Shown here: positions 48,832 to 53,868 of the stretch, piece by piece
How the letters are laid out: the number at the start of each line of letters is the position of its first letter
Position numbering within the stretch: position 1 is the stretch's first letter
Source of the DNA: Prevotellaceae bacterium UBA4361
Lineage (GTDB): Bacteria > Bacteroidota > Bacteroidia > Bacteroidales > Bacteroidaceae
Assembly (NCBI GenBank): GCA_002393575.1
Contig: DGSN01000049.1
Span: 1 to 53,868, forward strand
Direction of reading: 5' to 3'
Length of the DNA: 53,868 bases
Translations under genes and position numbers: made by a program
Notes under the pieces: generated by a model
The model's input: the letters and a program-made list of their open reading frames with translations, nothing else
The model's database searches: none
What the model was told of the DNA's origin: nothing

Positions 48832-50601
48832 ATGAATTGGAACGCACGTGAATTTATTTGGCTCGACTGGCTCGTTTTGGCCGTTGGTATTGTTTGCGTA
48901 GTATGGGCAGTGTATCGTGCCCTGAAGAAAGACAAAGAAAAGATGAAGGGTGCCGACTCACAGGACTACCTGTTTGGTAAAGGCGAACCTTGGTATGTTA
49001 TTGGTATGGCAATCTTCGCTGCCAATATCGGTTCAGAGCACCTCGTAGGTCTTGCAGGTACTGGTGCAAAGGACGGTGTTGGTATGGCACACTGGGAAAT
49101 GCAAGGATGGATGATTCTCATCCTCGGTTGGCTCTTCGTACCTTTCTATCAGCTTTTGAACAACAAGATGGGCAAGATTATTACTATGCCAGACTTCTTG
49201 AAGTTCCGCTATACAAAGGCAACAGGCTCTTGGCTCTCCATCATCACCCTGATTGCTTATATTCTCACGAAGGTGAGTGTAACGGCATTCACAGGCGGTA
49301 TTTTCTTTGAATATCTGATTGGCCTTCCTTTCTGGTGGGGTGCCCTCGGTCTGATTGCCATCACTGCCATCTTCACCGTAATTGGTGGTATGAAGGGTGT
49401 GATGACGATGTCGTCTATCCAGACACCTATTCTTATTATTGGTGCATTCCTCGTTCTCTTCCTTGGACTCTACCAGCTCGGCGGTGGAAGCATTGCTGAA
49501 GGTTGGTCTAACATGATGAGCTTCTGTAGAGAATTGCACGATGGTTATGGTACTACTCACATGTTCCACTGGAGCGACATCAACGCTTCTGGTCAGCCAG
49601 ACCCACTCTACCATGAATATCCAGGCTTCGTTGTATTCATCGGTGCTTCTATCATCGGTTTCTGGTACTGGTGTACAGACCAGCACATCGTTCAGCGTGT
49701 ACTCGGTCAGCAGAAGGGTGAGTCGAATGTTAAAGTGATGAAGCGCGCTCGTCGTGGTACCATCGCAGCAGGTTACTTCAAGCTTCTCCCTGTGTTCATG
49801 TTCCTCATCCCTGGTATGGTGGCTATCTCTCTTGCAAGTGGCAAGTACGGAGATTTCGGTATCTCGATGGATATTACCAACCAGCATGACACGGACGGTG
49901 CTTTCGCTATGATGGTGAAGAGCATCCTTCCTGCTGGTATCAAGGGTTTCGTAACTATTGGTTTCATCTGCGCCCTTGTTACTTCGTTGGCAGCATTCTT
50001 CAATTCTTGTGCTACTCTCTTCACAGAGGACTTCTACAAGCCATTGAAGAAAGGTATGAGTGAGGACCACTACGTATTGGTAGGTCGTATTGCAACTGTG
50101 GTTGTGGTTATCTTAGGTTTGCTCTGGTTGCCAGTGATGATGAACATGGGTAACCTCTACAGCTATCTCCAGGGCATCCAGTCGTTGCTTGCTCCTGCAA
50201 TGGTTGCTGTATTCACCCTCGGTATCTTGTCAAAGAAAATCAGTCCAAAGGCTGGTGAATGGGGTCTTATCGGTGGTTTCCTCATTGGTATGCTCCGCCT
50301 CATTACCAATATCATCACAGATACAGGTAACAAAGTGATGGAAGGTGCATTCTGGGAGAGCACTGCATGGTTCTGGCAGACAAACTGGCTCGTATTCGAG
50401 TGCTGGCTGCTCGTATTCATCGTTCTCTTGATGATAGTAGTATCTTGCTTCACAAAGGGTCCTTCGAAGGAACAAGTCGATGCCATCACCTTTACTCCAG
50501 AATACCGCAAGCAGATTGCTTCAAGCTGGAACACTTGGGATATCATCGGTACTCTCGGTGTACTCGCACTTTGCGGTGCATTCTATTGGTATTTCTTCTA
50601 A
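48832..50601 (+). CDS. Sodium:solute symporter family sugar transporter (SglT-like)
   Basis: This 589-residue membrane protein has about fourteen helices. It carries SSS-family signatures: FAANIGSEHLVGLAGTGAKD (Na+ and sugar site region), GKIITMPDFLKFRYTKATGS, WYWCTDQHIVQRVLGQQKGE, and SLAAFFNSCATLFTEDFYKP. It resembles sodium/glucose cotransporters such as vSGLT. Its neighbours (mutarotase, MFS porter, AraR, araD, araA) point to L-arabinose as a substrate. A terminator follows directly. Confidence 0.9.
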   Translation: MNWNAREFIWLDWLVLAVGIVCVVWAVYRALKKDKEKMKGADSQDYLFGKGEPWYVIGMAIFAANIGSEHLVGLAGTGAKDGVGMAHWEMQGWMILILGWLFVPFYQLLNNKMGKIITMPDFLKFRYTKATGSWLSIITLIAYILTKVSVTAFTGGIFFEYLIGLPFWWGALGLIAITAIFTVIGGMKGVMTMSSIQTPILIIGAFLVLFLGLYQLGGGSIAEGWSNMMSFCRELHDGYGTTHMFHWSDINASGQPDPLYHEYPGFVVFIGASIIGFWYWCTDQHIVQRVLGQQKGESNVKVMKRARRGTIAAGYFKLLPVFMFLIPGMVAISLASGKYGDFGISMDITNQHDTDGAFAMMVKSILPAGIKGFVTIGFICALVTSLAAFFNSCATLFTEDFYKPLKKGMSEDHYVLVGRIATVVVVILGLLWLPVMMNMGNLYSYLQGIQSLLAPAMVAVFTLGILSKKISPKAGEWGLIGGFLIGMLRLITNIITDTGNKVMEGAFWESTAWFWQTNWLVFECWLLVFIVLLMIVVSCFTKGPSKEQVDAITFTPEYRKQIASSWNTWDIIGTLGVLALCGAFYWYFF

Positions 50602-50614
50602 ACAATCATTATTA

Positions 50615-50657
50615 AGCAGAGAATGTGGGAAACATTTTTCCACATCTCTGCTTTTTC
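50615..50657 (+). terminator. Terminator between the symporter gene and araR
   Basis: AGCAGAGAATGTGG (50615-50628) pairs with CCACATCTCTGCT (50640-50652) with one bulge, followed by TTTTT. It may separate the transport genes from araR-araD-araA. Confidence 0.8.
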
Positions 50658-50687
50658 AAACATTTTTAAATTATATCACAACGCTTC

Positions 50688-51350
50688 ATGCCTAATTATT
50701 ATAACGAACAAACAAAGTTTTACGTGTCTGTTGACTGTGCCATCTTTGGATATAGCGATGGCATTCTGAAGTTGCTGATTCATAAGCGCCCTTATGATCC
50801 AGGCAAAGGGGATTGGTCCTTAATTGGCGGTTTCGTTGAAAAAGACGAAAGCATCGATGATGCTGCGAAGCGTGTGTTAACAGAATTCACAGGACTCGAC
50901 AAAGTCTATATGCGTCAACTTGGGGCATTCGGCGAAGTGAACCGTGACCCAGGGGAGCGTGTCATTTCCATTACGTATTTTGCGCTCATCGATGTGGCAA
51001 AATACAAGAAAGGCAAAGCGCAGCACACGGCAGAATGGGTTGATATGAACCTTTTGCCAGAGCTTATTTTCGACCACGACAGGATGGTTTCCCAGTCTCT
51101 GAAGAAGATTCAATCGTTGATTTGGGAAGAGCCTATCGCTGCCAACCTTCTTCCAAAACTGTTCACACTCACGCAGTTACAAAGAGTGTATGAAGTGGTG
51201 CTCGGCAAGGAACTCGACAAAAGAAACTATCGTCGGAATGTTCAGGAACAGGGATTCTTGGTCAAAACGAACAAAATAGACAAGAAAACATCGAAACGCG
51301 GAGCAGCCCTCTTTCAAGTGAATCCACTTTTAGCTATCGAAAATTCTTAA
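50688..51350 (+). CDS. araR: Nudix-type transcriptional regulator of arabinose use (AraR-like)
   Basis: This 220-residue protein has an N-terminal Nudix fold (about 10-145). The Nudix box at 48-70 (GGFVEKDESIDDAAKRVLTE, then FTGL) lacks two acidic residues of the REUxEExG core (V63 and F67), so hydrolase activity is unlikely. A winged helix follows (about 155-205, FTLTQLQRVYEVVLGKELDK, then RNYRRNVQEQGFL), as in the NrtR family. AraR of Bacteroides thetaiotaomicron is of this type and represses arabinose genes; synteny with araD, araA and transporters supports the same role here. Confidence 0.88.
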   Translation: MPNYYNEQTKFYVSVDCAIFGYSDGILKLLIHKRPYDPGKGDWSLIGGFVEKDESIDDAAKRVLTEFTGLDKVYMRQLGAFGEVNRDPGERVISITYFALIDVAKYKKGKAQHTAEWVDMNLLPELIFDHDRMVSQSLKKIQSLIWEEPIAANLLPKLFTLTQLQRVYEVVLGKELDKRNYRRNVQEQGFLVKTNKIDKKTSKRGAALFQVNPLLAIENS

Positions 51351-51394
51351 AAACAAACATATTTCTATATAATAAATAAAAAACAGTTGTCACT

Positions 51395-52096
51395 ATGTTA
51401 GAAGAACTCAAACAAAAAGTATTCAAGGCAAACCTCGACTTGGTAAAGCAGGGCCTTGTTATCTTCACTTGGGGAAATGTCTCTGGTATTGACCGTGAAA
51501 AGGGACTGGTTGTCATCAAGCCAAGTGGCGTAAGCTATGACGAAATGAAAGTAAGCGACATGGTAGTTGTTGACCTCGAAACAGGAAAAGTCGTTGAGGG
51601 CAACCTCAACCCTTCTTCAGATACTCCAACCCATCTTGTTCTTTACAAAGCATTTCCAAACATCATGGGAGTGGTACACACCCACTCTACTTATGCAACC
51701 GCTTGGGCTCAGGCTGGTAAAGACATTCCTAATATCGGAACCACTCATGCCGACTATTTCTACAAGGACATCCCTTGCACTGCCGACATGACAGAGGAGG
51801 AAGTGAAGGGTAACTATGAGTTGGAAACAGGAAATGTCATCGTGAAGCGTTTCGAAGGCATCAACCCAGACCACACTCCTGGTGTGCTTGTGAAGAACCA
51901 CGGTCCTTTCTCTTGGGGCACAAGTCCAGACAATGCGGTGTATAACGCTAAGGTGATGGAGCAGTGTGCAAAGATGGCATTTGTATCGTTTGTTGTCAAC
52001 CCAGAAACAACGATGAATCCTCTCCTTGTAGAAAAGCATTACATGCGCAAGCATGGACCTAATGCTTACTACGGACAGAAGGGACAGAAACATTAA
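51395..52096 (+). CDS. araD: L-ribulose-5-phosphate 4-epimerase
   Basis: This 233-residue class II aldolase-fold enzyme converts L-ribulose-5-phosphate to D-xylulose-5-phosphate. Features are GNVSGID (phosphate binding, residues 27-33), SSDTPTH with the conserved Asp76, the Zn ligands H95 and H97 in VVHTHSTYATAW, and H169 in LVKNHGPFSWG. The length is typical. It lies between araR and araA. Confidence 0.95.
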   Translation: MLEELKQKVFKANLDLVKQGLVIFTWGNVSGIDREKGLVVIKPSGVSYDEMKVSDMVVVDLETGKVVEGNLNPSSDTPTHLVLYKAFPNIMGVVHTHSTYATAWAQAGKDIPNIGTTHADYFYKDIPCTADMTEEEVKGNYELETGNVIVKRFEGINPDHTPGVLVKNHGPFSWGTSPDNAVYNAKVMEQCAKMAFVSFVVNPETTMNPLLVEKHYMRKHGPNAYYGQKGQKH

Positions 52097-52158
52097 ACAA
52101 ATCATTTAATATATTTATTTAACAACTTATTTTTTAACACTTTAAAAATATCACAATT

Positions 52159-53694
52159 ATGGCATTTGAAAATTTAGAGATTTGGTGGGTAACCGGTGCA
52201 CAGTTGCTTTACGGAGGCGATGCAGTTATCGCAGTAGATGCACATTCTAAGGAAATGGTTGCTGGCTTGAACGACAGTGGCAATATCCCTGTAAAGGTAG
52301 TATATAAAGGAACTGCTAACTCAAGCAATGAAGTGGAAGCCGTGATGAAGGCTGCCAACAACGAGGACAAGTGTATTGGTATCATCACTTGGATGCACAC
52401 TTTCTCCCCTGCAAAGATGTGGATTAAGGGCTTGCAGGATTTGCAAAAGCCACTCCTCCACTTCCACACTCAGTACAATGCTGAAATTCCTTGGGATGCC
52501 ATCGACATGGACTTCATGAACCTCAACCAGAGTGCTCATGGCGACATCGAGTTCGGACACATCTGCACTCGCATGCGTGTTGCTCGCAAGGTGGTTTGCG
52601 GCTACTGGAAGAACGAGGACGTTCAGAAGAAGATTGCAGTTTGGGCACGTGTTGCAGCAGGTGTTGCAGATGCAAAGAATGTACGCTGCCTCATGTTCGG
52701 TATGAATATGAACAATGTTGCCGTTACAGATGGCGACCGCGTAGAGTTCGAGCAGCGCATGGGTTACCACGTTGACTACTACCCTGTTAGCTCTCTGATG
52801 GAGTACTACAAGAAGGTTACTGACGAAGAGGTAGAATGCCTCGTTGAAGAGTACAAGAAGGAATACACCATCAAGATTGACGAGTCGGGTGAAGAAGTGT
52901 ACTGGGAGAAGGTTCGCAATTCAGCAAAGGCAGAAATCGCTCTGCGCCGCGTATTGAAGGACGAAGGTGCTACTGCTTTCACTACCAACTTCGATGACCT
53001 TGGCGATGCTGATATCGACGATCCAAACTTCGTAGGCTTCGACCAGATTCCAGGTCTTGCTTCTCAGCGCCTCATGGAAGAAGGTTACGGCTTCGGTGCA
53101 GAAGGCGACTGGAAGACAGCTTGCCTCTATCGCACATTGTGGGTTATCCAGCAGGGTATGCCTATCGGTTGCTCGTTCCTCGAGGATTACACTCTCAACT
53201 TCGCAGGCGATCGCTCTTCTTGCCTCCAGAGCCACATGCTTGAAGTATGCCCACTCATCGCTACCGACAAGCCAAAACTCGAAGTTCACTTCCTCGGTAT
53301 CGGTATCCGCAAGCAGCAGACTGCTCGTCTCGTGTTCACATCTAAGACAGGTCGTGGTATTAAGGCTACTGTTGTTGACCTTGGCAACCGCTTCCGCCTC
53401 ATTTCTCAGGAGGTAGAGTGCATCGAGCCTAAGCCAATGCCTCATCTCCCAGTTGCATCTGCACTCTGGGTTCCACAGCCTACATTCGAAATCGGTGCTG
53501 GTGCATGGATTCTCGCTGGTGGTACTCACCACAGTGCATTCTCCTATGACATCACTGAAGAGTATTGGGAGGACTTCGCAGAAATGGTTGGCATCGAGTA
53601 TGTTAAGATTAACAAGCAGACCAACATCGCAGACTTCAAGCAGACTCTCCGCAACAACGAAGTGTATTACATGCTGAATAAAGCCCTGAAATAA
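52159..53694 (+). CDS. araA: L-arabinose isomerase
   Basis: This 511-residue Mn2+-dependent enzyme isomerises L-arabinose to L-ribulose. The N-terminus MAFENLEIWWVTGAQLLYGG is typical. Family blocks include WMHTFSPAKMWIKGLQDLQK, LLHFHTQYNAEIPWDAIDMD, MEEGYGFGAEGDWKTACLYR, and the C-terminal ILAGGTHHSAFS with a His pair. It is slightly longer than the usual 500 residues. The kinase gene begins one base after its stop codon. Confidence 0.97.
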   Translation: MAFENLEIWWVTGAQLLYGGDAVIAVDAHSKEMVAGLNDSGNIPVKVVYKGTANSSNEVEAVMKAANNEDKCIGIITWMHTFSPAKMWIKGLQDLQKPLLHFHTQYNAEIPWDAIDMDFMNLNQSAHGDIEFGHICTRMRVARKVVCGYWKNEDVQKKIAVWARVAAGVADAKNVRCLMFGMNMNNVAVTDGDRVEFEQRMGYHVDYYPVSSLMEYYKKVTDEEVECLVEEYKKEYTIKIDESGEEVYWEKVRNSAKAEIALRRVLKDEGATAFTTNFDDLGDADIDDPNFVGFDQIPGLASQRLMEEGYGFGAEGDWKTACLYRTLWVIQQGMPIGCSFLEDYTLNFAGDRSSCLQSHMLEVCPLIATDKPKLEVHFLGIGIRKQQTARLVFTSKTGRGIKATVVDLGNRFRLISQEVECIEPKPMPHLPVASALWVPQPTFEIGAGAWILAGGTHHSAFSYDITEEYWEDFAEMVGIEYVKINKQTNIADFKQTLRNNEVYYMLNKALK

Positions 53695-53695
53695 T

Positions 53696-53868
53696 ATGAC
53701 ACCAAAACAAGTAATAGAAGCAGGTAAAGCCATTCTCGGTATCGAGTTTGGCTCTACCCGCATCAAGGCCGTTCTCATCGACCCTGAGAACAAGCCTATT
53801 GCACAAGGCTCCCACACATGGGAAAACCAGTTGGTTGACGGACTCTGGACCTACTCCACCGAAGCTAT
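53696..53868 (+). CDS. L-ribulokinase, N-terminal part
   Basis: Fifty-seven codons are visible before the window ends. The sequence AILGIEFGSTRIKAVLIDPE is the phosphate-1 motif of FGGY-family carbohydrate kinases. With araA and araD directly upstream, ribulokinase is the natural partner and completes the arabinose pathway. The remaining domain is outside the window, so the specificity is inferred from context. Confidence 0.85.
   Translation, partial: MTPKQVIEAGKAILGIEFGSTRIKAVLIDPENKPIAQGSHTWENQLVDGLWTYSTEA

Overview
The window comes from a Bacteroidales chromosome, most likely a Prevotellaceae member (Prevotella/Segatella type). Three lines of evidence support this. The promoters have the Bacteroidetes form (TTTG or TTG, 19-20 bases, then TAnnTTTG) and Shine-Dalgarno sequences are mostly absent. 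The protein families are typical of the group: Na+-NQR, a FeoA-FeoB fusion, Rho with a long disordered insert, DUF4369, and a Nudix-type AraR. The tmRNA encodes a tag ending in NTYALAA. No phage, integrase, transposase, CRISPR array or restriction system is visible, so this is core chromosome.

Layout. 1-2.9 kb: start of an nqr operon (nqrA, nqrB, partial nqrC) on the minus strand. 3.2-7.7 kb: deoD, then a minus-strand group nadA, mnmA and a PAP2 phosphatase with a probable outer-membrane barrel. 7.8-11.4 kb: a hemerythrin/LuxR regulator divergent from feoAB, with a palindrome between the two promoters. 11.6-15 kb: tRNA-Thr and a probable SRP RNA, then dedA, ffh and folD. 15-24 kb: a lipoprotein, tRNA-His, an SGNH esterase, an ABC-F ATPase, engB, rho with a long leader, a DUF4369 lipoprotein and tRNA-Val. 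24-32 kb: divIC/ftsB, a membrane protein, purB, an RGG-rich pseudouridine synthase, asnS, a DUF2461 protein and an FAD oxidoreductase. 32-40 kb: a DUF362 protein, then the minus-strand operon ilvD-ilvB-ilvN-thioesterase-ilvC. 40.4-42 kb: ssrA (tmRNA) and an acidic-tailed unknown protein. 42-45.7 kb: galM, a hexose transporter and galK. 46-53.9 kb: a lipoprotein mutarotase, two sugar transporters, AraR, araD, araA and the start of a ribulokinase gene, forming an arabinose locus.

The strongest new observation is the ilvD leader. It encodes a 31-residue peptide with Ile-Ile-Leu, Val-Val and Val-Val-Val runs. A rho-independent terminator follows, and a segment of the peptide reading frame can pair with the terminator's 5' arm. 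This has the layout of classical ribosome-mediated attenuation of branched-chain amino acid synthesis. Other notable items are the feoAB regulatory region, two arrays with the same 22-base period, several families of intergenic palindromes (one MITE-like and overlapping the feoB stop codon), the rho leader and Rho's disordered region, and an RGG-repeat tail on a pseudouridine synthase.
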